From positions 3,286,001-3,350,000 of the forward strand of contig NZ_CP023315.3 in the NCBI RefSeq assembly GCF_002310375.3: a DNA stretch of 64,000 bases, read 5' to 3'. This document shows positions 26,988-35,472 of the stretch, piece by piece. Both the position numbers and the translations under genes were made by a program. The notes beneath the pieces were generated by a model, which ran no database searches, was not told the origin of the DNA, and was given only the letters and a program-made list of their open reading frames with translations. Source of the DNA: Caulobacter vibrioides (lineage in GTDB: Bacteria > Pseudomonadota > Alphaproteobacteria > Caulobacterales > Caulobacteraceae). The stretch's first letter is position 1. Every line of letters starts with the position of its first letter.

Positions 26988-27328
26988 GGCCTTAAGCGCC
27001 TGAATTTCCTAAGAGATCCAGGCGCGCGCACCCTCATGCGCGCGCCCTTCGCTTCCCCCCGGGCCCAGGCGCGATGATCCCCCGATCAAGGCCTGGAAAC
27101 TTGCCCCCCGAGGCCGACGCGACAGGGGAATCGCGCCGGCTAGACCGCTGAACCCCGGCGGAGGAGCCAGCGACCACCTTCCCGAACGCGCCAACTACCC
27201 CACCGGCGCGCCCGAGAAAGTTCGCTCCTTGTGGCGCTGCGGCGCCGCTGTGTCATTGCCCGCGCGTCCACGTTCTATTGTCTAGCTGTCCGGAATCGGC
27301 CAGAGCCTCCTCGACCCTTCGAGGACCC
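26988..27328. other. Gap with a likely terminator, no gene
   Basis: A perfect 10-base stem GGCGCGCGCA-CCCTCA-TGCGCGCGCC (27021-27046) is followed by CTTCGCTTCC, probably ending the DUF418 transcript despite the weak U tract. The rest (27060-27328) shows no frame with a ribosome site and should contain the AraC gene promoter. Confidence 0.5.
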
Positions 27329-28357
27329 ATGCAAGCTGAAACCCCGCCGAGAGATCTATGGCTCCTGGATGCGCGGGAGCAGGCCGACGCCGCCGAGCGC
27401 TATCGACAGGCCTGCGCCCAGCTGTTCGAGGTCACGCTGCAGGGGCCCGACAGCGCGTTCCACAACCGCATGGACGGCTACAATCTGGGCGGCGTGGTGC
27501 TGGCGCGTTGCTCGGGCGTCCCCCAGCGCTTCGACCGCCGCTACGCCCACATCATCGCCGACACCGCCGACTCGGTGCTGGCCGTGCTGGAGCTGAGCTC
27601 GGGCGGCTGGAGCGGGATCTATGACGGCCGGCCGGCCGATGGCGGCATGGGCTCGATCCGGCTGGTCGACATGTCGCGGCCGTTCGACATGACCACCGCC
27701 GCCTTCGAGACCCTGAACCTAGCCATCCCCCGCGCGGCGCTGGACGAGCTGGTCGACCATGTCGACTTCCACGGCCGCGTGGTGTCGGAGGACACCGCCA
27801 CGGGGCGGATCCTCGGCGCGCACATGCGGGCGGTGTGGGACAGCATCGAGACGATCACCACCGCCGAGGCGGCGCTGGCGGCCAAGGCGGCGGCGGCGCT
27901 GTTCAGTGCGGCGATCCTGGCCCATGGCGAGGCCGGGGGAAGCGACGCCCGGCCGGTGGAGAAGATGCTGCTGGCCTCGGCCCGCGACTTCGTCATCGAC
28001 CGGCTGGCCGACACCGAGCTGTCGCCCGAGGCGGTGCGCCAGCACCTGGGGATCTCGCGCAGCCTGCTCTACAAGGTGTTCGAGCCGGCGGGCGGGGTCA
28101 GCGCCTTCATCCAGGCCCGGCGCCTGGACCAGGCCTTCGACGAGATCATCCGCGATCAGAGCGAGCGCAAGACCCTGGCCGAGATCGGCTATGGCCTGGG
28201 CTTCCGCTCGGACGCCCACTTCAGCCGCGTGTTCCGCGCCCGCTTTGGCGTCACCCCCGGCCGCCTGCGCCGCCTGGGGGCCTCGGCCCGCCAGGAGGGC
28301 CTCTCAGCGCTGGAGCGTCCGGACGACGCCTTCGCCTGGTTGAGCAGCCTGCTGTAA
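27329..28357 (+). CDS. AraC-family transcriptional regulator
   Basis: 342 residues from the ATG at 27329, with GAGGA six bases upstream. The N-terminal two thirds resemble the AraC-type ligand or binding domain of the ArmR/RipA-like group (FHNRMDGYNLGGVVLARCSG). The C-terminal HTH_18 pair is at about residues 235-325: LSPEAVRQHLGISRSLLYKV + FEP, then TLAEIGYGLGFRSDAHFSRV + FRARFGVTPGRLRR. It is convergent with the acetylesterase gene, so it may control the glycan locus, but no site is assignable. Confidence 0.88.
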   Translation: MQAETPPRDLWLLDAREQADAAERYRQACAQLFEVTLQGPDSAFHNRMDGYNLGGVVLARCSGVPQRFDRRYAHIIADTADSVLAVLELSSGGWSGIYDGRPADGGMGSIRLVDMSRPFDMTTAAFETLNLAIPRAALDELVDHVDFHGRVVSEDTATGRILGAHMRAVWDSIETITTAEAALAAKAAAALFSAAILAHGEAGGSDARPVEKMLLASARDFVIDRLADTELSPEAVRQHLGISRSLLYKVFEPAGGVSAFIQARRLDQAFDEIIRDQSERKTLAEIGYGLGFRSDAHFSRVFRARFGVTPGRLRRLGASARQEGLSALERPDDAFAWLSSLL

Positions 28358-28363
28358 CATCGG

Positions 28364-30289
28364 CTATGGCACAGCCAGCTCGAACGGCGTCGCCGGCAAG
28401 CCCGTCTTCCCGAACAGGTTGATGATCGGGCTGTCGGCCCAGGCGTAGCGGACCTTGGTCGCCGTCATGCCGGAAGGCGCGGTCAGACGGACACTGGCCC
28501 CGTCGACCATGGCGTCGACGAACCGGCAGGCGCTGGCGTCGCACAGCTCGAAGCCGATCGGCCGGTTGCCGGCATGGACGACGCCCGGCTGGTCCAGCGT
28601 CACGACCACGGCCTGGCCGTCGCGGCGAGCCGACAGCGGCGCGGGTCCCGAGGCCACCACCGCCTCGCCATAGGCCAGCTTGCGCGCGTGCAGGGCCAGC
28701 CGCTGGCCGACCCGCATCTTGTCGGCGGGGTGGATGTCGTAGGGCGAGCCGATATCGACGGCCGAGGCCATGCCCACCATCGGGTCGGCCGCCGCCACCT
28801 GGCGCTGAACATCGCGCAGCGCGGCCCAGGCCGAGTTCACCGGTCGATCCGCCTCGGGACCGAAAGCGGCCAGCTGGGTCAGAAGGAACGGCTGGTTTCC
28901 GCCGCCGAACGCCGCGCGCCAGTCGGCGATCAGGGCCGGCATCAGGCGCGCATACTCCTGCGCCTCGGCGACATTGGACTCGCCCTGATACCAGGCGAAG
29001 CCCTTGACCCCGAACGGGGCCAGCGGCGCGATCATGCCGTTGCGCAGGGTGGAGAGCCCGCTGGCGCCCAGCCACGGCGCGCTGGGCGGCAGGGCCGTAT
29101 CCGTCAGCGGCGCGGCGATCTTGTAGCGCCAGGCGGTCGGCAGCGGCACGAACGTCCCGTCGTCCAGCGCCAGCCCCTTCAGGCCCGCCTTGCCCCACGC
29201 GCCGCCGCCGCCGCCCTTGTCGATCACCCGCAGGGCCAGCACGTTGCGTCCGGCCTTCAGCGCGCCGGGCGCCAGGCGGTAGGCGCGGGGCGTATCCCAG
29301 CCCTGGGTGGAGCCGATCTCGCGGCCGTTGAGGAAGGTGGTGTCGATATCGTCCACCGGCCCCAGCGCCAGGGTCGCGCCCTGGGCGGCCTGGGCCTTGG
29401 TCAGGGTGAGCTCCAGCCGCAGCCAGACCGTCCCATCGAAGCCGGCCAGGTCGGGCGCGGTCTGCTCCCAGAAGCCTTCGGTCGGCAGAGGCTTCCAGGC
29501 GCGGTCGTCGAGGTCAGGCTTCTCCCAGCCCTTGGCGGCGGGGATCGTGGCGCCCGCCCAGCGGCCCAGCGACTGGCTCCAGCGCGCGACGCCCAGCGCC
29601 GGGTCACGGGCGTAGTCGGCCAGCACCGACAGCCCCTCGTCATAGGTCTTGAGCGCGGCCAGCCCCTCGCGGCTGATCCAGTCCTGGATCACCGATCCGC
29701 CCCAGGTGGCGTCGATCAGGCCGATGGGAACGCCCGTGGTCTTGCGCAGTTCGCGGCCCATGAAGAAGCACGCGGCGCTGAAATTGGCCGCCGTCTGGGG
29801 CGTCGAGACCTTCCACACGACGCCCGTCGGCAGGCTGTGCTGCGGCGCGGGACGGCTGATCTTGCCCGTCTGCAGCAGGCGGATGTCGGGATCGCCGGCC
29901 GACGCCACCTCGCCGTCGCCGTTCAGCGCCTGGCGCAGCGGGTACTCCATGTTCGACTGACCCGAACACAGCCAGACATCGCCCATGACGAGGTTCGAGA
30001 CCGTCTGGGTCTGATCGCCGGCGCGCGCCGTCAGGGTCAGGGCGGCCCCGCCCGCCGGACGCGCGGGCAGCACCGCGCTCCAGCGGCCGTCGCCGTCGGC
30101 GCTGGCCGTGACGCCCTGTCCCGACAGGTCGACCACCACGCTCGCATTCGGCGCCGCACGGCCCCAGACGCGGATCGGCTGATCGCGCTGCAGCACCGCA
30201 TGGTCGCTGAACACCGACGCCAACGGGCCGGCCAGCGCCGGGGAGGAAAGACCCATGGCGGTGGCCAGGATCAGGGCTTTCAGCGACAT
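28364..30289 (-). CDS. Sialate O-acetylesterase-type carbohydrate esterase
   Basis: 641 residues with a signal peptide. SASA-type SGNH-like hydrolase: the catalytic Ser is in WLCSGQSNMEYPL, a second block in FAWYQGESNVAEAQEYARLM, and the Asp/His pair probably in YDIHPADKMRVGQR. A beta-sandwich domain is inserted in the middle. In this locus the likely job is removing acetyl groups from plant xyloglucan or pectin side chains, since galactosyl residues of xyloglucan are often acetylated; sialic acid is an unlikely substrate. It lies downstream of GH3, separated by two repeats. Confidence 0.85.
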   Translation of the reverse strand: MSLKALILATAMGLSSPALAGPLASVFSDHAVLQRDQPIRVWGRAAPNASVVVDLSGQGVTASADGDGRWSAVLPARPAGGAALTLTARAGDQTQTVSNLVMGDVWLCSGQSNMEYPLRQALNGDGEVASAGDPDIRLLQTGKISRPAPQHSLPTGVVWKVSTPQTAANFSAACFFMGRELRKTTGVPIGLIDATWGGSVIQDWISREGLAALKTYDEGLSVLADYARDPALGVARWSQSLGRWAGATIPAAKGWEKPDLDDRAWKPLPTEGFWEQTAPDLAGFDGTVWLRLELTLTKAQAAQGATLALGPVDDIDTTFLNGREIGSTQGWDTPRAYRLAPGALKAGRNVLALRVIDKGGGGGAWGKAGLKGLALDDGTFVPLPTAWRYKIAAPLTDTALPPSAPWLGASGLSTLRNGMIAPLAPFGVKGFAWYQGESNVAEAQEYARLMPALIADWRAAFGGGNQPFLLTQLAAFGPEADRPVNSAWAALRDVQRQVAAADPMVGMASAVDIGSPYDIHPADKMRVGQRLALHARKLAYGEAVVASGPAPLSARRDGQAVVVTLDQPGVVHAGNRPIGFELCDASACRFVDAMVDGASVRLTAPSGMTATKVRYAWADSPIINLFGKTGLPATPFELAVP

Positions 30290-30364
30290 GGGGGTTTCCG
30301 GTTCTAGGGCCTGGACTCAAATGCGGAGGCCAAAGCCCCCGATACCGCAACAACTCAATCTCTC

Positions 30365-30472
30365 GTCATCCCGGGCGGCGAAGCCGACCCGGGACCCAGG
30401 GGCAAGCGGCAGTGCGGTCGCCCCTGGGTCCCGGCGCTACAGCCCGCTGCGCGGTCTTCCGGCCGGGATGAC
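30365..30472. repeat. Mosaic palindromic repeat (family B, copy 2)
   Basis: Left arm GTCATCCCGGGCGGCGAAGC + CGACCCGGGACCCAGGGG; right arm CCCCTGGGTCCCGGCGCTAC + AGCCCGCTGCGCGGTCTTCC + GGCCGGGATGAC. The left arm is shared with copy 5 and the right arm with the left arm of copy 4. It lies 3' of the GH3 gene. Confidence 0.9.
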
Positions 30473-30527
30473 AACAGAAAATGATCTCGACGGGGTGGGC
30501 GCGGACCTCAGTCGCCTCCCCGCCGCC

Positions 30528-30579
30528 GACCTTCCCCGGCATTGGCTTCGCCGCACTGACGTGTCGCCGGGGAGGTCGG
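30528..30579. repeat. Degenerate palindromic repeat (family C, copy 2)
   Basis: CCGACCTTCCCCGGCATTGG at the left and GTCGCCGGGGAGGTCGG at the right; 13398-13531 is the intact relative. It ends 24 bases from the GH3 stop. Confidence 0.6.
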
Positions 30580-30602
30580 AGTTTGAGAGGTTTGAGGGCG
30601 TC

Positions 30603-33074
30603 CTACTGCGCCTTGGCCGGGCAGACCGCGCCGGCTGGATCGGCGGTCAGCTTCACCTCGGCGATCGACACGGTGAAGGCGCCGGCCGAGATCAGTTCGA
30701 ACGGCGCGGCGACCTTGGTCACGTCCGTCCCGGCGGCCTGGAAGCACTTCAGCGGGATCTTGACGCTGGCCCACTGCCCGGTCGGCGAACCGGCCGGCGG
30801 GGTCACGTCCAGACGGCCCGCGCCCATGGCCAGGGTCACGCGCCCGGTCGCCGCAGCGTCCAGGCGATAGGCGAAGCTCAGCGCCATGTCGGCGTTGGTC
30901 TGGAACGACAGGTCCAGCGGCTTGTCGCCCACGATCGACAGCTTGCCAGGCTTATCGCCGGCGAAGGTGATCTGGCGGCCCGCCTCCTGCACGTTGCCCG
31001 CGTCGACCGGCGCGATCTGCACGCTCGATGACGGAGAGGCCTTGAACGCGAACGGCGCCGGCGTCTTGCCGCCGACGAAGTAGTTCACGACGTTGTCGGC
31101 CTGGGCCGTGACGCCGGAAACCTCGGACAGGCGCGCAACCTTGCCCGGCTTGGCGTAGCTGAGGCCATAGCCGTAGGCGAACAGCGGGTCATAACCCTTG
31201 TCGCCCTTGTTCAGGCGGAACTGGGCGGCGGTCTTGGGCCAGCTGAACGACAGCTTGCCGTGGAAGTCGTGACGCGGCTTGCCGGCCTTGTCGCCGATCA
31301 GCACGTCGGCCACGCCCGCGCCTTCCGAGCCCGGCAGCCAGGCGGCCACGAAGGCGTCCGAGGCGTTGATCTCGGGATTGACCCACAGCGGACGGCCGGT
31401 GAGGAACACCGCCACCACCTTCACGCCCTGGGCCTTCAGGCGCTTGAGCAGGGCGAGGTCGGCCTTGTCGCCCGGCTGATACTCGAGCGAGGTCTTCAGG
31501 TCGCCGACACCTTCCGCATACGGATTTTCTCCGAAGACGACGATGGCCACGTCCGGCTTCTTGTCGAACTTGCCGTCAACGCTGAGCGTCGCGCGACCGC
31601 CGCCCGCCTCGACCGCCGACTTCACGCCGGTCCAGATCGAGTCGGCGTTGGGGAAGTCAGCGTTGGTGTTGCCCGTACCCTGCCAAGACAGGGTCCAGCC
31701 GCCCGACTGCTTGCCGATATCGTCAGCGCCCGAACCGGCGACCAGGACATTGGCCGAGGCCTTCACCGGCAGGACGCCGTCGTTCTTGAGCAAAACCAGA
31801 GACTTGCGGACCGCCTCGCGGGCGATGGCGCGGTGTTCAGGCGCGCCGATCACGCCTTGGCGGCCCTCATGGGGACGGCTGGCCTGGAACAGACCCATCT
31901 TGGCCTTGACCCGCAGGATGCGGCGCACCGCGTCGTCGATGCGGGCCATCGGGATCACGCCCGATTTCGCCTGGGCCAGGGTGTTGTCATAGAGCGCCTT
32001 CCAGCTGTCGGGGGCCATGAACATGTCGAGGCCTGCGTTGATCGACTGCGCACAATCGGTCGGCTTGCAGCCCACCACCTGGCCATGGCCGTTCCAGTCG
32101 CCGACCACAAAGCCGTCGAAGCCCATCTTGCCCTTCAGCACGTCGGTCAGCAGGCTCTTGTTGCCGTGCATCTTCTGGCCGTTCCAGCTGTTGAACGAGG
32201 CCATGATCGTCAGGGCGCCGGCGTTGATGGCCGGCACATAGCCCTGGGCGTGGATGCGGACCAGTTCCTCCTCGGAGACCTGGGTGTCGCCCTGGTCGAC
32301 GCCCTTGTCGGTGCCGCCGTCCCCCAAAAAGTGCTTGGCGCTGGCCGCGACCAGGCCCTGCTGGATCACCCCGGCCTTGCCGCCGGTGAACGGCGCGACA
32401 GCGCCCTGCAGACCCAGGATCATCTCGCCGCCGTACTGGCGGATGATGGCGGGGTCTTCGGAATAGCCTTCGTAGGTGCGGCCCCAGCGGTCGTCGCGCG
32501 GCGCGGCCAGGGTCGGGCCGAAGGCCCAGTCGAAGCCGGCGGCCGAGGTTTCCAGCGCCGTGGCCTTGCCGATGCGGCGGATCAGCTCCGGATCACGCGC
32601 CGCGCCCAGGCCGATATTGTGCGGGAAGAGGGTCGCGCCGACGACGTTGTTGTTGCCGTGCACGGCGTCGATGCCGAAGATCAGCGGCACGTGGGTCCCG
32701 CCCACGCGCTGCGCGGCGGCTTCGCGGAAGGCCTTGGCGGTGTCGACCCACGGCTTTTGCGGCGAGCGGTCAGGCGCGCCCAGCGGCGGCGAGCTGCCCC
32801 CGCCCAGGATCGAGCCCAGCGGATAGGTCTTGAGGTCCTCGGGCTTGATCGCGCCGATATCGGCCTGGATCAGCTGGCCGACCTTCTCCTCGAGGGTCAG
32901 CTTGGCCAGCACCGAATCCACGAACGCTTCGGTCGCCGGATCAATGAGCCCCTGGCTCTTGGCCGCGGGCCACTTGGCGGGCTGGGCGGTGGATTGTGCG
33001 GTGCTCTCGGCCGACGCGACGCCGGCCAGGAAGGTGGACGCCAAGAGGGCGACGCAAAGGGTCTTGGTGTTCAT
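30603..33074 (-). CDS. GH3 beta-glucosidase-type glycoside hydrolase (ExoP-like)
   Basis: 823 residues from the ATG at 33074 (GGGGAG upstream), with a signal peptide. The GH3 N-terminal barrel is intact, with the nucleophile Asp in FDGFVVGDWNGHG and the sugar-binding KHFLGDGGTDKG motif. The C-terminal GH3 domain is followed by an ExoP galactose-binding-like domain (about residues 670-820). It would release glucose from beta-glucan or xyloglucan oligosaccharides in the periplasm. Divergent from GH97 across a shared region containing a LacI-type operator at 33217-33228. Confidence 0.93.
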   Translation of the reverse strand: MNTKTLCVALLASTFLAGVASAESTAQSTAQPAKWPAAKSQGLIDPATEAFVDSVLAKLTLEEKVGQLIQADIGAIKPEDLKTYPLGSILGGGSSPPLGAPDRSPQKPWVDTAKAFREAAAQRVGGTHVPLIFGIDAVHGNNNVVGATLFPHNIGLGAARDPELIRRIGKATALETSAAGFDWAFGPTLAAPRDDRWGRTYEGYSEDPAIIRQYGGEMILGLQGAVAPFTGGKAGVIQQGLVAASAKHFLGDGGTDKGVDQGDTQVSEEELVRIHAQGYVPAINAGALTIMASFNSWNGQKMHGNKSLLTDVLKGKMGFDGFVVGDWNGHGQVVGCKPTDCAQSINAGLDMFMAPDSWKALYDNTLAQAKSGVIPMARIDDAVRRILRVKAKMGLFQASRPHEGRQGVIGAPEHRAIAREAVRKSLVLLKNDGVLPVKASANVLVAGSGADDIGKQSGGWTLSWQGTGNTNADFPNADSIWTGVKSAVEAGGGRATLSVDGKFDKKPDVAIVVFGENPYAEGVGDLKTSLEYQPGDKADLALLKRLKAQGVKVVAVFLTGRPLWVNPEINASDAFVAAWLPGSEGAGVADVLIGDKAGKPRHDFHGKLSFSWPKTAAQFRLNKGDKGYDPLFAYGYGLSYAKPGKVARLSEVSGVTAQADNVVNYFVGGKTPAPFAFKASPSSSVQIAPVDAGNVQEAGRQITFAGDKPGKLSIVGDKPLDLSFQTNADMALSFAYRLDAAATGRVTLAMGAGRLDVTPPAGSPTGQWASVKIPLKCFQAAGTDVTKVAAPFELISAGAFTVSIAEVKLTADPAGAVCPAKAQ

Positions 33075-33098
33075 ACTCCCCAACTCTTTTTTCGTTAG

Positions 33099-33200
33099 AG
33101 CATTTTCCGACGAAGTGGATCCGGTTCGTCGCCAGAAAATGCGTTAATACAAAGGACTAGAGCGTTTTCCGATCCAAGCGGATCGGAAACCGCTCCAGAC
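33099..33200. repeat. Palindromic intergenic repeat (family H, copy 2)
   Basis: Two modules: GAGCATTTTCCGACGAAGTG + GATCCGGTTCGTCG + CCAGAAAATGC, then AGCGTTTTCCGATCCAAGCG + GATCGGAAACCGCT. It is related to 2727-2816. It lies in a divergent intergenic region, unlike the family B elements. Confidence 0.6.
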
Positions 33201-33216
33201 GGCCACGCGCCGCGTC

Positions 33217-33228
33217 GACAACGTTGTC
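33217..33228. promoter_or_regulatory. LacI-type operator between GH3 and GH97
   Basis: GACAACGTTGTC is a perfect even palindrome with the central CG typical of LacI-family sites. It lies 77 bases before the GH97 start and 143 bases before the GH3 start. Confidence 0.65.
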
Positions 33229-33305
33229 ATACCCCTCGACGCCGATCCAGAGGCCGTCTAGTTTGTATGACAAATAGACAGACACAATCGGGTTGGAAAC
33301 TTCAA

Positions 33306-35279
33306 ATGCAGGCCACACGTCACTTTCTGACAGCGCTGACGGCGGTCGGCTGCCTGAGCGCCGCCGGGGCCTCCGCCCTCGCCGCCGATCACGCCGTCAC
33401 CTCGCCCGACGGCCGGACCCGGATCACCCTGTCGGATCAAAGTGGCCAGGCCAATTTCACCTTGCAGTTCAAGGGCGAAACGCTGATCGCCCCCTCGCCT
33501 CTGGGCCTGGTGCTCGACAAGGGCGGCGCCCTGTCGGGCGGGGTGAAGATCGTCGGCGCCGCCAGCCGCAGCGTCGATGAGACCTACGATCTGGTCGTCG
33601 GCAAGACCCGGACGGCGCGCGATCGCTATAACGAGACCACCGTAGAATTTCTCGAAACGGGCGGCTTGCAGCGACGGCTGAAGGTGATCGCCCGCGCCTA
33701 CGACGACGGGGTGGCGTTCCGCTATGTGCTGCCCGACCAGCCGACCCTGGCCGGCGTGGCGGTGCGCGGCGAGGAGACCCGCTTCGACTTCGCCGACGAC
33801 GATCGCTGCTGGGCGCTGAATCTGGGGCGGTTCGGCACCTCGCACGAGGGCGAGTACGACCCGGTCATGGCCCACGGCTTCCGGGCCTCGGCCCTCTATG
33901 AGCTGCCGGTCGTCTGCCAGACCGCCAAGGGCGCGACCTTCGCCCTGGCCGAGGCGGACCTGCGCAACTGGGCGGGTCTCTACCTGACCGGACGCGGCGA
34001 CGGCGGCCTTGGCCTGCAGGCCCAACTGGCGCCGCGCCTGGATGATCCCAGCAAGGCCGTGCTGACGCGGATCGGGACCGACACGGTCTCGTCCTGGCGC
34101 GTGGTCATGGTCGGCGAGACGCCGGGCGATCTGATCGCCTCGAACCTGATGACCAGCCTGAACCCGCCGACAGCCTTGAGCGACACCCGCTGGATCAAGC
34201 CCGGCAAGGCCGCCTGGGACTGGTGGAACGGCGGCAAGACCGCCAACGCCGAGGGCATGACCGACGCGGCGATGAAGGGCTTCATCGACTTCGCCGCCGC
34301 TCAGAAGCTTGAGTACATGCTGATCGACGACGGCTGGTACGTCGGTTCAGGCCAGGCGCCGGCGGTTCTTCCGGGTACGGACGCCACCCGGCCGATCCCC
34401 GCGATCAACATCCGCGACCTCGTCGCCTACGGCCGCGAGCGGGGCGTCGGGATCATGCTGTGGGTCCACTGGAAGCCGATGGACGCCCAGATGGACGAGG
34501 CGCTGGCCGCCTACCAGGCCTGGGGCGTCAAGGGGATCAAGGTCGACTTCATGGACCGCAACGACCAGCAGATGGTCGACTTCTATCACCGCCTGTTGAG
34601 CAAGGCCGGCGAGCATCAGTTGATGGTCGACCTGCACGGCGCCTATCGCCCGACGGGCCTGGTCCGCACCTATCCGCACTATGTCACCCAGGAGGGGGTG
34701 CTGGGCGCGGAGTACAACAAGTGGAGCCGGCGGATCACCGCCACCCACAACGTCACCCTGCCCTTCACGCGGATGCTGCTGGGGCCGATGGACTACACGC
34801 CGGGCGGCTTCCGAAACGTCGCGCCTGAGGCCTTCAAGAACCAGTTCATTCTGCCCACCGTCCAGACCACCCGCGGCCAGGCCCTGGCCATGTACGTGGT
34901 CTATGACAGCCCGCTGACCATGGTCTCGGACAGTCCGATCACCTATGCGGCCTCGCCCGCCGGGCTGGACTTCATCAGCGCGGTTCCAACCAGCTGGGAT
35001 GAGACCCGCGTGCTGTCGGGCGAGATCGGCCAGCACATCGTCATCGCGCGCCGCAAGGGCGCGGACTGGTGGGTCGGGGCCATGACCAACGAGGCGGGGC
35101 GGACGGTGAAGGTTCCGCTGAGCTTCCTGGGGAACGGGGCCTTCTCGGCGGAGATCCGCGAGGACGGCGCCGAGCCGACGGCGCTGAAGACCCGCACCCA
35201 GTCGGTGAAGGCCGGCCAGACCCTCTCTCTGAAGCTGGCCCCCAGCGGCGGCGGCGTGATCCGGATCAGCCCTCGGTGA
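33306..35279 (+). CDS. GH97 alpha-glycosidase, probably the retaining alpha-galactosidase type
   Basis: 657 residues from the ATG at 33306, with a signal peptide. GH97 N-terminal beta-sandwich, then a TIM barrel with YMLIDDGWYVGSG, GVGIMLWVHWKP, GIKVDFMDRNDQQMVDFYH and QEGVLGAEYNKW. In retaining GH97 enzymes the barrel-strand Asp in a KVDFMDRxDQ context is the nucleophile, while inverting alpha-glucosidases (SusB type) lack it; its presence here favours alpha-galactosidase-like action. Calcium-binding Glu residues are expected in the barrel. Released galactose would feed the DgoK/DgoA genes 17 kb away. The subtype is inference from the motif. Confidence 0.9.
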   Translation: MQATRHFLTALTAVGCLSAAGASALAADHAVTSPDGRTRITLSDQSGQANFTLQFKGETLIAPSPLGLVLDKGGALSGGVKIVGAASRSVDETYDLVVGKTRTARDRYNETTVEFLETGGLQRRLKVIARAYDDGVAFRYVLPDQPTLAGVAVRGEETRFDFADDDRCWALNLGRFGTSHEGEYDPVMAHGFRASALYELPVVCQTAKGATFALAEADLRNWAGLYLTGRGDGGLGLQAQLAPRLDDPSKAVLTRIGTDTVSSWRVVMVGETPGDLIASNLMTSLNPPTALSDTRWIKPGKAAWDWWNGGKTANAEGMTDAAMKGFIDFAAAQKLEYMLIDDGWYVGSGQAPAVLPGTDATRPIPAINIRDLVAYGRERGVGIMLWVHWKPMDAQMDEALAAYQAWGVKGIKVDFMDRNDQQMVDFYHRLLSKAGEHQLMVDLHGAYRPTGLVRTYPHYVTQEGVLGAEYNKWSRRITATHNVTLPFTRMLLGPMDYTPGGFRNVAPEAFKNQFILPTVQTTRGQALAMYVVYDSPLTMVSDSPITYAASPAGLDFISAVPTSWDETRVLSGEIGQHIVIARRKGADWWVGAMTNEAGRTVKVPLSFLGNGAFSAEIREDGAEPTALKTRTQSVKAGQTLSLKLAPSGGGVIRISPR

Positions 35280-35321
35280 CCACCGATCAAACCCTCAAAA
35301 TCTCTATCGCCTCAACACAGT

Positions 35322-35434
35322 GTCATCCCGGCCGCACCCCGGCGAAAGCCGGGGTAAGAGCCGGGACCCAGGGGTGGCCGCCCAGGGCGTGGCCCCTGGG
35401 TCCCGGATCGCCCCTGCGGGCCGTCCGGGATGAC
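35322..35434. repeat. Mosaic palindromic repeat (family B, copy 3)
   Basis: Left arm GTCATCCCGGCCGCACCCCG + GCGAAAGCCGGGG, related to the right arm of copy 7; right arm GGCCCCTGGGTCCCGGATCG + CCCCTGCGGGCCGTCCGGGA + TGAC. It sits 43 bases after GH97 and 38 bases before the GH29 start. Confidence 0.88.
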
Positions 35435-35472
35435 ACGGAATGGAGGACGCAGAACTTCAAGGAAGCCGTAGA

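Noticed and set aside
31260..33098. 612-codon plus-strand frame opposite GH3
   Set aside because: Antisense shadow of GH3 with typical low-information composition.
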